From NCBI GenBank assembly GCA_028706295.1, contig JAQWBQ010000008.1, positions 1-64,000 on the forward strand: DNA of 64,000 nt, given 5' to 3'. The notes beneath the pieces were generated by a model that did not search any database, was not told where the DNA came from, and saw only the letters and a list, made by a program, of their open reading frames with translations. The translations under genes were made by a program, and so were the position numbers. Numbering within the stretch: position 1 is the stretch's first letter; every line of letters starts with the position of its first letter. Origin of the DNA: Bacteroidales bacterium (GTDB taxonomy: Bacteria > Bacteroidota > Bacteroidia > Bacteroidales > FEN-979). This document shows positions 9,701 through 18,987 of the stretch, in pieces.

Positions 9701-10447
9701 ATGAAGTTATTAGAAGGAAAAACCGCATTGATTACAGGCGCCAACCGGGGTATTGGCAGATCAATTGCTTTGAAATTCGCTACCCATGGAGCAAATGTTG
9801 CATTTTCAGATATAAGGCTTACAGACGATACTGTTTCCCTTGAAAATGAAATAGCTGCCCTGGGCCTGAAAACAAAAGGATATGCCTCTGACGCCAGTTC
9901 ATTTACCGAAAGTGAACAACTCATCAATAACGTGATGGATGACTTTCAAACCATCGACATACTGGTGAACAATGCCGGGATCACCCGGGACAACCTTTTG
10001 CTCAGAATGACAGAACAGGATTGGGACAGGATTATCAATGTTAACCTGAAATCGGTCTTTAACCTGACAAAGGCAATCCAGAAAGTCATGATAAGGCAAC
10101 GATTTGGTTCCATCATCAACATGAGCTCTATTGTCGGAATTGAAGGAAACAGCGGCCAGTCAAACTATGCCGCTTCCAAAGCAGGCATCATCGGTTTTAC
10201 AAAGTCGATTGCCCAGGAATTAGGCTCACGGAATATCCGGTGCAACGCGATTGCACCAGGTTTTATTGAAACTGAAATGACCGCTGGACTTTCACAGGAA
10301 TTTCGTGATAAATGGGTCGTCGATATCGCATTGAGACGCGCTGGAACACCGGATGATGTTGCCAACCTTGCCCTGTTTCTTGCTTCCGACCTGAGCTCAT
10401 ACATTACCGGTCAGGCCATCACGGTTTGTGGCGGACTCCATACCTAA
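9701..10447 (+). CDS. fabG: 3-oxoacyl-ACP reductase-type short-chain dehydrogenase
   Basis: 248-residue classical SDR that would reduce a 3-oxoacyl thioester with NADPH in fatty acid elongation. The cofactor loop is TGANRGIGRS, followed by NNAGITRDNLLLRM, SSIVGIEG, and the catalytic Tyr156 and Lys160 in SNYAASKAG. The C-terminus AITVCGGLH is typical of FabG. It lies 43 bp after the phosphorylase fusion on the same strand, with no acyl-carrier or other fab gene beside it. It may therefore be a FabG paralogue acting on another keto substrate. The SDR/FabG family call is secure. Confidence 0.85.
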   Translation: MKLLEGKTALITGANRGIGRSIALKFATHGANVAFSDIRLTDDTVSLENEIAALGLKTKGYASDASSFTESEQLINNVMDDFQTIDILVNNAGITRDNLLLRMTEQDWDRIINVNLKSVFNLTKAIQKVMIRQRFGSIINMSSIVGIEGNSGQSNYAASKAGIIGFTKSIAQELGSRNIRCNAIAPGFIETEMTAGLSQEFRDKWVVDIALRRAGTPDDVANLALFLASDLSSYITGQAITVCGGLHT

Positions 10448-10461
10448 AAACCAGTTCTGTT

Positions 10462-12534
10462 TTGTTTGTCATAACTGAGTACCCTGCAGGTTTCATACTG
10501 CTTTGTATTATCCTGGGAGCCGGATACGCCGCAATTTTATACTTTAGAGATCTGCGAAAACGGTCAAAACCATTACTCAACTGGAGTCTTGCTATTCTTA
10601 GATTACTTTCCGTATTCCTGATTTCTTTCCTTCTGCTTTCTCCCTTATTAAAGAGAACTGACCGCATTCTTGAAAAACCGTCCGTGATTATCGGAATCGA
10701 TAACTCTGAATCCATGGTCCTTACCCGCGATTCCTCCTTTTGTATCAAACACCTGCCGGGAATACTCGATACCCTGATCCAAAATCTTGAGGATAAGTTT
10801 AATGTTAAAGTTTATAGTTTCGGTAGCCGTGTCTCCACTGGGTTCAAACCGGTTTTCAAGGATCCGGAAACAGATCTTTCACTTTTTTTGGATGAATTCA
10901 TCAATCGTTACTCCAACCTGAATGCAGCAGCAGTCGTTCTGATCACCGACGGCATTTATAATAAAGGAACAGATCCCTTTTACACAGCCCGTAAAATTAC
11001 CTTCCCAATTTATACTGCAGGGATCGGAGATACCACAGTAAAAACTGACGGAGTGGTCAGGAACGTCAGGGTCAATAAAGTGGTTTACAAAAATGATCAG
11101 TTCACTGCAGAAGCGGTGATTGATCTGATTGGCTACCAGGGAACCTCTGTAAAACTGCGTTTAACACAGGGATCGAAAATACTCGAGGTGCGTGAAACTA
11201 CAGCGCCATCTGAAAATACAACCCGAAAAATTCCGTTTACAATTGAAGCCAAAGAGAAAGGATTCTACAAATATTCCGTCATTCTCGATAATCTGCCACT
11301 TGATGAAAACAAAGATAACAACCGGTACGATTTTTATGTAGAGGTTCGCGAAGCGCGTAAACAGATAGCCATTGTTTCGACAATGTCGCATCCTGATATC
11401 AATGCCATGAAAAGCGCCCTTGAAGGAACTTCCAATTATGAAATCAGCACGTTGAGTCCGGCTGAGTACCACTCCTCGGGAAAACAATATGATCTTGTTA
11501 TTCTTTACCAGCTTCCGTCGATCACCGGGATAAACGAACTCAGCGACCTAACTGCATCCGCCGTTCCACTGTTATGCATCCTCGGAACACAGACGGATAT
11601 TAATGGATTTAACAAACTAAACATTGGTTTCCTGATTAATGGATTTAAAAACTCTTTTTCCGATGCCACTCCGGTTATCAATGAAAATTTTTCGTTATTT
11701 ACTCTGAATCAAAATGATTTTCAGGTATTTGCCAATTATCCTCCTTTGCTTTCTCCTTTCGGATTATATCAAAACAGCCCTGCTGCCGAGGTTCTCTTTT
11801 ACCAGAAGATCTCCGGCATTTCCACCGGAACACCTTTAATTCTGATAAGCAGGACTCCAGTTCGAAAGGCAGGTATTATTGCGGGGGAGAACTTCTGGAG
11901 GTGGAGAATTTCATCCTATTCGCAAACCAGGAGCCATGAACCGTTTGATATACTCTTCGAAAAAATTGTAAATTACCTGACAGTTAAAAAGGAACAGGAG
12001 CTTTTTAAAGTGTCGGTTAAAAACAGGATCCGGGAGACAGAACCTGTCGAAATGGAAGCTGAAGTGCGGAATGCCTCCAATGAACTCATAAACGATATGG
12101 ATGTTGAACTAAATATAATGGATTCGGCAAACCATTCGTATCCCTTCGTCTTTGGTAAAACACAAAAGGGTTATTATCTTAATGCAGGCATCTTTCCTCC
12201 CGGAACGTACAAGTACAGCGCTGGTGTGAAAGTGGGCCCCGATTTCCGGAGATCTTTCGGAGAATTTATCGTTACTCGCAACAGCCTTGAACGGATGGAA
12301 CTGGTTGCAAACCACAGCCTTCTCAGTCGGATATCCGAAGCCCATGACGCTGAAATGGTTACTAAATTTGAAATAGCATCACTGGCTGATACAATTAAAA
12401 ACAGGCCGGAACTCAGAACCGTGTTTTATAACGAGATACGGATGAAAGACTTACTTGGGAACCCTTTGCTCTTTATAGTTATTTTGGCATTGCTTACCCT
12501 TGAATGGATTCTTAGAAAAAGAGACGGAAGGTAA
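10462..12534 (+). CDS. Membrane VWA-domain protein (BatA-like), function unknown
   Basis: 690 residues from a TTG start. Two N-terminal membrane segments (residues about 9-28 and 43-62) precede a von Willebrand A domain with the MIDAS sequence DNSES at Asp80 and VVLITDG later. A long beta-rich region follows, and a last membrane helix (about 668-682) ends in a basic tail. An ATG at 10426 is in frame but would overlap fabG by 22 bp, and its extra residues are the shadow of the conserved FabG C-terminus. Bacteroidota relatives begin with a similar TEYPxxF sequence, so TTG 10462 is preferred. No partner chaperone ATPase (MoxR) is nearby. The role is unknown. Confidence 0.75.
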   Translation: MFVITEYPAGFILLCIILGAGYAAILYFRDLRKRSKPLLNWSLAILRLLSVFLISFLLLSPLLKRTDRILEKPSVIIGIDNSESMVLTRDSSFCIKHLPGILDTLIQNLEDKFNVKVYSFGSRVSTGFKPVFKDPETDLSLFLDEFINRYSNLNAAAVVLITDGIYNKGTDPFYTARKITFPIYTAGIGDTTVKTDGVVRNVRVNKVVYKNDQFTAEAVIDLIGYQGTSVKLRLTQGSKILEVRETTAPSENTTRKIPFTIEAKEKGFYKYSVILDNLPLDENKDNNRYDFYVEVREARKQIAIVSTMSHPDINAMKSALEGTSNYEISTLSPAEYHSSGKQYDLVILYQLPSITGINELSDLTASAVPLLCILGTQTDINGFNKLNIGFLINGFKNSFSDATPVINENFSLFTLNQNDFQVFANYPPLLSPFGLYQNSPAAEVLFYQKISGISTGTPLILISRTPVRKAGIIAGENFWRWRISSYSQTRSHEPFDILFEKIVNYLTVKKEQELFKVSVKNRIRETEPVEMEAEVRNASNELINDMDVELNIMDSANHSYPFVFGKTQKGYYLNAGIFPPGTYKYSAGVKVGPDFRRSFGEFIVTRNSLERMELVANHSLLSRISEAHDAEMVTKFEIASLADTIKNRPELRTVFYNEIRMKDLLGNPLLFIVILALLTLEWILRKRDGR

Positions 12535-12547
12535 CTTTCCCGGCTCC

Positions 12548-13378
12548 TTAGAGGTCTTTTTTTGCCATAATCCACCAAACGATTCCCACCATCAACGCAG
12601 CGTACAACAAGGCAATCAGGCAAGAGCCCGCCGTAACCGAATCCTGTAAATTCACTCCCATAATCTGCTTTAATACCGGTATAGCCGGGTACTCGGTAAT
12701 CCTGAGTATGGAGTTTACAGGCAGATAGGTCGAAATGCCGTTTTTAAAAACAAGCGGACTCTTCAGGAAATAATAAACAATCGGTTCAACAATAAAGACA
12801 TAAAGGGTAAATAAAGCAATGGATAATCCCGTATTCCTGATAAGAAATCCAAAAAAGAATGCAAAAATTAAAAATGTGAGCATTGTAAAAAAGAATCCGG
12901 GAATGAACGAAATTTTGTCAAAGATCATTCCGGCATCGGGATTGGCCGTGTGTGAAAAGCCAAGGACCAGAATCCCAAAGAAAAGAAGTACTGTAATGAC
13001 AAGTGAAATAAGTACAATAAGAAGCAGTTTCGAGATTAGAATCTCTGATTTATTCAACCCGTTGATTACGTTCTGGCGGATGGTTCTATAAGTAAACTCA
13101 TTGGTTATCAGAATAATGATAATTATGGCCGGAAATATCAGTACATATCGGAAGGTTGCAAAATAAGTGATGTTTTGCCAGATCCATGGAAAAAAATAGA
13201 TGGTTACATGAGGGATCGGTATCGGCAAATGCCTGTTCATATCATTAACAATGCTGTTAATCATGAATTCAGCCATCAATATTCCGAGAATGAGAAAAAG
13301 AAAATAGAGACCTATCAGGATCCAGAAAACCTTGTAGGTCATTATCTTTTTGAATTCGATTTTAAGGAGTCTGATCAT
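12548..13378 (-). CDS. ABC transporter permease (bacitracin or lantibiotic exporter type)
   Basis: 276-residue integral membrane protein with about six hydrophobic segments. It starts MIRLLKIEFKKIMTYKVFW, the usual cytoplasmic entry of ABC-2-type permeases, and ends with a membrane helix and MAKKDL. It overlaps the upstream ATPase gene by 17 bp, so the two are translationally coupled and should form one exporter. The substrate cannot be read from sequence. It converges on the VWA gene with a 13-bp gap and no visible terminator hairpin. Confidence 0.85.
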   Translation of the reverse strand: MIRLLKIEFKKIMTYKVFWILIGLYFLFLILGILMAEFMINSIVNDMNRHLPIPIPHVTIYFFPWIWQNITYFATFRYVLIFPAIIIIILITNEFTYRTIRQNVINGLNKSEILISKLLLIVLISLVITVLLFFGILVLGFSHTANPDAGMIFDKISFIPGFFFTMLTFLIFAFFFGFLIRNTGLSIALFTLYVFIVEPIVYYFLKSPLVFKNGISTYLPVNSILRITEYPAIPVLKQIMGVNLQDSVTAGSCLIALLYAALMVGIVWWIMAKKDL

Positions 13379-14270
13379 TTTTTTCTTCTAAAAGTTCAAG
13401 GAAGTGTTGTTCAAGACTGCGTTTTCGTTCCGACAGATGGGTCAGGGTAATTCCGTCGCGAAAACAACCGTTGTTGATATCTGCCGGGGTAATTCTCGCT
13501 TTGAAAAAAGCCTGGAATATCCCGTTTTTCTTTTCAACCGATTCAATATCAGTATGCGTATGCAGCCATTTTTCAAGGGCAACCGGATCTGATGCACCAA
13601 GCTCAAAACAATCAGAAACCGAAAGCACTTCACTCACTTTGCCATCGAAAAGCTTGGTCCCCTTGTTGAGAACGGCTACATGGGAACACACCTTTTGGAC
13701 TTCGTCGAGAAGGTGCGAAGCTATAATAATGGTCGTCCCCTGTGAAGCTACCTGCAGTATAATCTCCCGGATGTGCGCAATGCCCTGTGGATCCAGCCCG
13801 TTGGTCGGCTCGTCAAGGATCAGAACTTCAGGATTCCCAAGTAGGGCAGAAGCGATTGCAAGCCTTTGCTTCATCCCAAATGAAAAAGTTCTGAACCTGG
13901 TATTCCTTCTCTCATACAACCCTGTAACCTTAAGAACCCGGTCAATGTCATCGTAATCCATCTCTTTGATGTCAGCAACGATTTTCAGATTAAGGGCCGC
14001 CGTGAGATAGGGAAAGAAATTCGGACTTTCGATTACGCTGCCGATGCGTTTCCGGCTCTCCTTGCCGGGGTGTTCTCCGAACCATTGAAAGGTGCCTGAA
14101 TCAGCGCGCACCAGTTCAAGAACAATACTCAGGGTAGTGGTTTTTCCACTCCCGTTGGGACCTAAAATACCGAAAACCTGCCCGGGTTGAACCTCAAGCG
14201 ACAGGTCGTTTACAGCATGGATCTTTCCGTAATGTTTAGAGATTCCACTGATCGATAGTACGTTTGTCAA
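13362..14270 (-). CDS. ABC transporter ATP-binding protein
   Basis: 302-residue ABC ATPase from TTG 14270. It has Walker A GPNGSGKT (residues 37-44), the variant signature FSFGMKQRLAIA, and Walker B VLILDEPTNGLD, followed by IIIASHLLDEVQ. An ATG at 14312 is in frame but would overlap the previous gene by 29 bp with an unconserved leader. The TTG lies 13 bp after that gene's stop and opens on the conserved LSISGISKHYG. It powers the permease encoded just downstream. About 80 C-terminal residues past the ATPase core are typical of drug and bacteriocin exporters. Confidence 0.88.
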   Translation of the reverse strand: MTNVLSISGISKHYGKIHAVNDLSLEVQPGQVFGILGPNGSGKTTTLSIVLELVRADSGTFQWFGEHPGKESRKRIGSVIESPNFFPYLTAALNLKIVADIKEMDYDDIDRVLKVTGLYERRNTRFRTFSFGMKQRLAIASALLGNPEVLILDEPTNGLDPQGIAHIREIILQVASQGTTIIIASHLLDEVQKVCSHVAVLNKGTKLFDGKVSEVLSVSDCFELGASDPVALEKWLHTHTDIESVEKKNGIFQAFFKARITPADINNGCFRDGITLTHLSERKRSLEQHFLELLEEKNDQTP

Positions 14271-14283
14271 AATTTTCGGTGTT

Positions 14284-15057
14284 TTAATGTGTTTCAGGTT
14301 TCTTTGACGCATCCGGCAGGGTCACGTTACAAGTTCCCATCCTGAATGGTTCTTCTGATAACAGAAATATCGCGGGTACCTTATGAATTTTCAACCCGGC
14401 TCCTTTCCATTCCCGGATTTTTCGGGATTGGATGAATTCATCGGGTCCGGTCATTCCTGCTGCAACACAAAGCAAAGTCTCCGGGCGACAGGTTTGAAGG
14501 AGCGTTTCGAAAACCTGGTGGTTCCGGTACGGAGTTTCAATGAAGATCTGGGTCTGATTGCCTTTTCTGATCTCTTGTTCTATTTCCCTGATCTTTCTGA
14601 TGCGCTGCCGTTTTTCTTTGGGAAGATATCCATGAAAAACGAAATTCTGACCGTTAAATCCTGAGGCCATCAATGCCAGCAGAATAGAGGAGGGGCCTGT
14701 GAGAGGAATAACCCGGATACCCTGACGGTGGGCAGCCTTCACAATCACCGATCCGGGATCGGCAACACAGGGAACACCGGCTTCAGATAGCAATCCGACA
14801 TCGTACCCGTCAATGGTGTAACGGATCAGTTGCTCAGCTTCGGCATCATCTGAATGTTCGTTGAAGACCAACAAGTACAGATCATCTATTCTCTTGGTTT
14901 GTCCCACGCTGATCAAAAACCTTCGGGCCGTCCGTTCTTCCTCAACAATAAAATGAGTAAGATTTCTGATGATCTTCAGGGTTCCCTCAGGCAGCACTTC
15001 CTCCACATCGCTTTGAGCGATCAGTGCCGGGATTAGATATAGACGTCCTTTATTCAT
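14284..15057 (-). CDS. SAM-dependent methyltransferase, tetrapyrrole-methylase (RsmI-like) family
   Basis: 257 residues. The opening GRLYLIPALIAQSD, the core LLSEAGVPCVADPGSVIV and PLTGPSSILLALMASG place it in the tetrapyrrole methylase superfamily that includes the 16S rRNA methyltransferase RsmI. The glycine-rich motifs differ from true RsmI (SEAGVPCVADPG rather than SDAGTPGISDPG), as in a Bacteroidota paralogue group, so the rRNA target is not certain. The start ATG overlaps the dehydratase stop by 8 bp, indicating coupling within the dnaA-led minus-strand series. Confidence 0.8.
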   Translation of the reverse strand: MNKGRLYLIPALIAQSDVEEVLPEGTLKIIRNLTHFIVEEERTARRFLISVGQTKRIDDLYLLVFNEHSDDAEAEQLIRYTIDGYDVGLLSEAGVPCVADPGSVIVKAAHRQGIRVIPLTGPSSILLALMASGFNGQNFVFHGYLPKEKRQRIRKIREIEQEIRKGNQTQIFIETPYRNHQVFETLLQTCRPETLLCVAAGMTGPDEFIQSRKIREWKGAGLKIHKVPAIFLLSEEPFRMGTCNVTLPDASKKPETH

Positions 15058-16027
15058 GGCTCATCCAGGGCAGATCAGAGAGATCGACATTACCTCCTGA
15101 AATAATGATCCCGGTTTTCCGGGATTTAACATCAATTTTACCTTCCATTATCGCAGCAAAAGGAACTGCCGACGAGGGTTCAATCAATATCTTCATTCTT
15201 TCCCACAGGTATCTCATGGCAGTGACAATACTTTTTTCAGAAACAGTTACAATTGAAGTAACATGCTCAAGAATGATGGGAAATGTGAGCGAACCGAGCG
15301 AAGTTCTCAAGCCGTCGGCAATCGTCTCCGGATTGACCGAAGGATGGAACTGTCGGCTGTTGTACGATAGAAAAGCATCGTTGGCCTGTTCCGGTTCAGC
15401 AGCAATCACACTGGCTCCACGACTGAAATAATGAACTGCAAGCGCTGTTCCGGAAAGCAATCCGCCTCCTCCTACAGGAGCGATGACCAACTCAAGGTCA
15501 GGGACTTCCTCGATCAGTTCCAATGCTGCAGTGGATTGTCCTGCAATAATTTTGTAATCGTTATAAGGATGGATCTCCGTGGCACCGGTGTCGCCTAATA
15601 CGGTGTCAAGAGTCGTTTCCCTGGCCCGGAGGGTAGGTTCGCAAAAGGTAATCTTGCCACCGTATTCTTTGACCGCATCCACCTTGATTCTCGATGAATT
15701 GGAAGGCATCACGATAAAGGCATCGGTACCCACAATCGAAGCAGCCCACGACAGCGCCTGTGCATGATTTCCCGAAGAATGGGTGGCTACTCCCTTCCGG
15801 ATGCGGTCCGGCGCCATCGACAACATCGCATGCATGGCCCCTCTGGCTTTGAAAGCGCCTACTTTCTGGAAATTTTCACACTTAAAATATATTTTCGATT
15901 GATATGTCTTATCAATGGTCGAACAGGTTAACACCGGAGTGCGGTTAATATAAGGCCTGATCCGGTTGGCGGCGCGAAGAATTGTTTCAGCATCGGGCAA
16001 TAAATGTAAAGTATCAGCAGGCCCCAT
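15050..16027 (-). CDS. PLP-dependent threonine/serine dehydratase
   Basis: 325-residue fold-type II PLP enzyme, expected to deaminate threonine or serine to the 2-oxoacid; serine racemase is the main alternative. The PLP lysine is Lys60 in GAFKARGA. The substrate loop is SSGNHAQALSWAA and the phosphate-binding loop is GGGGLLSG. The length stops at the catalytic domain with no ACT regulatory domain, as in catabolic TdcB-like enzymes rather than biosynthetic IlvA. The start overlaps the end of the phosphatase gene by 14 bp. Confidence 0.87.
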   Translation of the reverse strand: MGPADTLHLLPDAETILRAANRIRPYINRTPVLTCSTIDKTYQSKIYFKCENFQKVGAFKARGAMHAMLSMAPDRIRKGVATHSSGNHAQALSWAASIVGTDAFIVMPSNSSRIKVDAVKEYGGKITFCEPTLRARETTLDTVLGDTGATEIHPYNDYKIIAGQSTAALELIEEVPDLELVIAPVGGGGLLSGTALAVHYFSRGASVIAAEPEQANDAFLSYNSRQFHPSVNPETIADGLRTSLGSLTFPIILEHVTSIVTVSEKSIVTAMRYLWERMKILIEPSSAVPFAAIMEGKIDVKSRKTGIIISGGNVDLSDLPWMSHE

Positions 16028-16493
16028 GTTGTTTCGATTCCAGATTGTTTACTATCGCTTTGCACGCCAGTTCAAGTTCCCTGTAAACCGCCTCAAATGC
16101 AGAAAAATCATGGTACCAGGGATCTTTCACTTCACGGTTTTGACCGGGATAAACCACATTGAGAAGATATTCGACTTTCCTTCTGTCATCATCATTCCCG
16201 GCAAGACGTAATGCCTGAGAATAATGTGACTGGTCCATTACATAGATCTGATCGAAGTTGACAAAGTCAGCAGCGGTAAACAACCTGGCACGGTGTTTTG
16301 AAATATCGGTTCCCATTTGAGCTGCTACACGGATGGCACGGGGATCGGGTGTATCACCGACATGAAAGGACTCAAACCCACAGGAATCAACCTCGATATT
16401 AAGATTTAGCTCCATGGCTTTCCTCCTCAAAATACCTTCTGCCATCGGCGAGCGGCAGATGTTTCCTGTACAGACGAAAAGAATTTTAATCAA
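16014..16493 (-). CDS. Low-molecular-weight protein-tyrosine phosphatase
   Basis: 159-residue LMW-PTP. The P-loop CTGNICRS starts at residue 8 (nucleophile Cys8, Arg14), and the general-acid loop is VKDPWYHD near residue 119. It would remove phosphate from tyrosine, or possibly arginine, on proteins. In Bacteroidota such enzymes often act on capsule kinases, but no kinase or capsule gene is nearby. It lies 17 bp after the dnaA stop and overlaps the dehydratase by 14 bp. Confidence 0.9.
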   Translation of the reverse strand: MIKILFVCTGNICRSPMAEGILRRKAMELNLNIEVDSCGFESFHVGDTPDPRAIRVAAQMGTDISKHRARLFTAADFVNFDQIYVMDQSHYSQALRLAGNDDDRRKVEYLLNVVYPGQNREVKDPWYHDFSAFEAVYRELELACKAIVNNLESKQHGAC

Positions 16494-16510
16494 AGCCAGG
16501 GGAGATTCTG

Positions 16511-17947
16511 TTATAATTTGATCCGCTTGTCAAGCTCCTCGACAAACTGCCGGAACTGCTTATCCGTTTCGACAAGATTGTTAACCGTGCGGCAGGCATG
16601 CAAAACGGTCGCGTGGTCCTTATTTCCGCAATGCAATCCGATACTGGCAAGAGAGGCTTTGGTGTGCTTTTTCGAAAAATACATCGAAAGCTGACGGGCC
16701 TGAACGATCTCTCTTTTCCGGGTCTTTGAATGGATCATCTCAACAGGTATGTTGAAATAATCGCAAACGACCTTCTGAATATAATCAATGGAGATCTCGC
16801 GGGAAGTGTTTTTAACGAATTTGTCGATCATCTGTTTGGCCAGATCAAGCGTGATGATCTTTTTATTCAGCGAGGATTGTGCCAATAAAGAAATGAGTGC
16901 GCCTTCAAGCTCACGGATGTTTGTATTGATGTTATATGCCAGATATTCCACAACCTCGCCTGGGATCTGGATCCCATCATTGTAAAGCTTTTTATGCAGG
17001 ATGGCTATTCGGGTCTCCAGATCAGGTACCTGAAGGTCGGCCGACAATCCCCATTTAAAGCGTGATAACAACCTGGGCTCAATTCCCTTCATCTCCACAG
17101 GTGGTTTATCACTGGTCAGAATGATCTGATTACTTTTTTGATGCAAATGATTGAAAATGTGAAAGAAAACATCCTGAGTCTTCTCCTTTCCGGCAAGATT
17201 ATGAATATCATCAAGAATCAGAACATCGATCATCTGGTAAAAATGAATAAAATCATTCTGGTTGTTGTTCCTGACCGAATCAATAAACTGGTTGGTGAAT
17301 TGATCGGTGGTAACATAAAGCACGGTCTTCTCGGGAGCATTATTCTTGACCTGTAACCCGATGGCATGGGAAAGGTGCGTCTTTCCAAGCCCGGTCTGAC
17401 TGTATATCAAAAGGGGATTGAAGGCAGTCTTGCCCGGATTGCTGGCAACTGCAAAACCTGCCGATCGGGCCAGACGGTTACAATCACCCTCAATAAAATT
17501 CTCAAAAGAGTAACTTTCAATCAATTGAGAATTCACCTTGATCTTTTTCAATCCGGGAATAATGAACGGATTGGGAATTTCTTTTGAGCTACCTCTGTTT
17601 AAATCAATTGGCATAGATACCGGTGGATTAATAGTAGCTTTCTTTTCTCCAGTTGGTACTTTAATGGTATAGGGACCGGGATCGTGGTCTGAATTATCAA
17701 CAATGATACTGTATTCAAGCCTTCCCTCAACACCAAGTTCCTTTTTTATGGTCTTCTTTAATAATCCGATATAATGTTCCTCAAGCCATTCATAAAAGAA
17801 CTGACTTGGAACCTGAATCGTCAAAACACTATCTTTTAACCTAATAGCATTTATGGGCAAGAACCAGGTCTTGAAACTTTGATACGGTATGTTATCTTTG
17901 ATGACTTTGAGGCAATTTTCCCAAACTTCAACAGCTTCTTTTTCCAT
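16511..17947 (-). CDS. dnaA: Chromosomal replication initiator DnaA
   Basis: 478-residue AAA+ initiator that binds DnaA boxes and opens the origin. Domain I starts at MEKEAVEVWENCLKVIKDN. Walker A is SQTGLGKT (183-190) and Walker B LILDD (243-247). The DNA-binding domain IV carries KHTKASLASIGLHCGNKDHA. An ATG 19 codons upstream (18004) is in frame, but the extra leader is not typical of DnaA, so the ATG at 17947 is preferred. It is the first gene of a minus-strand series of six. The upstream gap has inverted repeats and an AT-rich block. Confidence 0.95.
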   Translation of the reverse strand: MEKEAVEVWENCLKVIKDNIPYQSFKTWFLPINAIRLKDSVLTIQVPSQFFYEWLEEHYIGLLKKTIKKELGVEGRLEYSIIVDNSDHDPGPYTIKVPTGEKKATINPPVSMPIDLNRGSSKEIPNPFIIPGLKKIKVNSQLIESYSFENFIEGDCNRLARSAGFAVASNPGKTAFNPLLIYSQTGLGKTHLSHAIGLQVKNNAPEKTVLYVTTDQFTNQFIDSVRNNNQNDFIHFYQMIDVLILDDIHNLAGKEKTQDVFFHIFNHLHQKSNQIILTSDKPPVEMKGIEPRLLSRFKWGLSADLQVPDLETRIAILHKKLYNDGIQIPGEVVEYLAYNINTNIRELEGALISLLAQSSLNKKIITLDLAKQMIDKFVKNTSREISIDYIQKVVCDYFNIPVEMIHSKTRKREIVQARQLSMYFSKKHTKASLASIGLHCGNKDHATVLHACRTVNNLVETDKQFRQFVEELDKRIKL

Positions 17948-18151
17948 TAATGCAGGTAACCTTGAGAGATTCGTGGTAAGATAATTTTGTTCGCTAATTA
18001 TCAAGTATTTAGAAATTGATTTGAAATCAAAATTCTAAGATGAACGGTCATTTTGAATAATTAACAAAATTTGGAAAAAAAAGTTTATAAAAAAAATTTT
18101 TCAAGCTTGATTTATTAAAATAAAAATATAAAATACGACTGCTTTTCAGAC

Positions 18152-18185
18152 CTTGTCAGGATACCTTCCAGAGGTATCAAACAAG
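18152..18185. repeat. Two-part inverted repeat upstream of dnaA
   Basis: CTTGT (18152-18156) pairs with ACAAG (18181-18185), and inside it GATACCT (18160-18166) pairs with AGGTATC (18172-18178) around a 5-nt loop. No T-run follows on either strand, so it does not look like an intrinsic terminator. Confidence 0.6.
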
Positions 18186-18200
18186 ACTTCAACAGGTTGA

Positions 18201-18225
18201 ACATGTTAGTTTGAACCTAACATGT
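18201..18225. repeat. 9-bp inverted repeat upstream of dnaA
   Basis: ACATGTTAG (18201-18209) and CTAACATGT (18217-18225) are exact inverse complements around a 7-bp spacer. The arm size and spacing fit a dimeric regulator site. No terminator tract follows. Confidence 0.6.
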
Positions 18226-18347
18226 CCTTATTTAAAAACCGTCTAAATTTCAAGTGTATTAACTTTCAAACAGTTAGAAAAATCAGGCAATTCAGCAATA
18301 TTTACTCAGATTGAATATAAGTTATTCCTGCCAACAGATGACTCAGG

Positions 18348-18953
18348 TTACCTTAATGTAACACCTCTTATCCGCTGCATTTTCGATTCCAGGAAACCAA
18401 CCTGCCTCTTTCGGATCTGGAACCGGATCTCATACTGATCACCTGCCGTCTGCCCGATGATCTTGCATCCCGACTCTTTGATTATCCGCATCACCTCATT
18501 CATCAGTGGGTAGTCAAATTGCACGGAATATTCCTTCATCATCACGGATTCAACAATGACAGCTTTTTCCAGTGCCTCCTTTGCGGCAGTCCGGTAAGCA
18601 TGTATTAGTCCGGGAATCCCAAGTTTGGTACCCCCGAAATACCGGGTCACGACGATCAGTACATCATACAGCTCCTTCGAAAGGATTTGCCCGTAAATGG
18701 GTTTCCCCGCTGATCCCGAAGGCTCTCCGTCGTCCTGAATACGATAAATAAAGTTCTCATATCCAATCCGGTATGCAAAGCAGTGGTGGTTCGCATCGTA
18801 ATATTTCTTTCGGATTCGATCCAGCGCTGATTTTGCTTCTTCTTCTGAAACAACCGGTAAGGCATTGGCAATGAATTTGCTGGCTTTATCCCTGTATGTT
18901 CCTTCGGATTCGCCCGAAATGGTAAGATACCAATCCCTATTCTCCTCTTCCAT
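18348..18953 (-). CDS. YigZ/IMPACT family protein
   Basis: 201-residue UPF0029 protein. The family core is clear: DDGEPSGSAGKPI, then VVTRYFGGTKLGIPGLIHAY, followed by a C-terminal ferredoxin-like domain. Eukaryotic IMPACT modulates Gcn1/Gcn2 signalling; the bacterial role is unsettled. It is divergent from prmC with 34 bp between the two start codons. A near-consensus -7 (TAATTTAG on the minus strand, 18959-18966) lies 5 bp upstream of the ATG. Confidence 0.9.
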   Translation of the reverse strand: MEEENRDWYLTISGESEGTYRDKASKFIANALPVVSEEEAKSALDRIRKKYYDANHHCFAYRIGYENFIYRIQDDGEPSGSAGKPIYGQILSKELYDVLIVVTRYFGGTKLGIPGLIHAYRTAAKEALEKAVIVESVMMKEYSVQFDYPLMNEVMRIIKESGCKIIGQTAGDQYEIRFQIRKRQVGFLESKMQRIRGVTLR

Positions 18954-18970
18954 GTCAGCTAAATTACTTT

Positions 18971-18978
18971 TAATTTTG
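18971..18978 (+). promoter_or_regulatory. Candidate -7 promoter element of prmC
   Basis: TAATTTTG matches the consensus and lies 9 bp before the prmC ATG at 18988, predicting a leader of only a few bases. It decides the start: longer open-frame starts at 18865 would be upstream of the promoter and inside yigZ. Confidence 0.5.
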
Positions 18979-18987
18979 CTTCCTGTG

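Larger units (their letters stand above)
18005..18347. other. AT-rich intergenic region upstream of dnaA
   Basis: About 340 bp without a gene between the yigZ 3' end and dnaA. 18051-18136 is very AT-rich, with long A and T runs. Two inverted repeats follow at 18152-18185 and 18201-18225. I searched both strands by eye for TTATCCACA-type DnaA boxes and saw none, so origin function is not supported. No promoter with a clean TAnnTTTG toward dnaA was seen; the closest is AAATTTTG on the minus strand around 18065. Confidence 0.6.

Noticed and set aside
13471..13956. 161-codon plus-strand open frame
   Set aside because: Antisense to the ABC ATPase, across its signature and Walker B.
18005..18347. 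Chromosomal origin
   Set aside because: AT-rich and next to dnaA, but no DnaA box was seen and Bacteroidota origins need not be beside dnaA. Kept only as an intergenic region with repeats.
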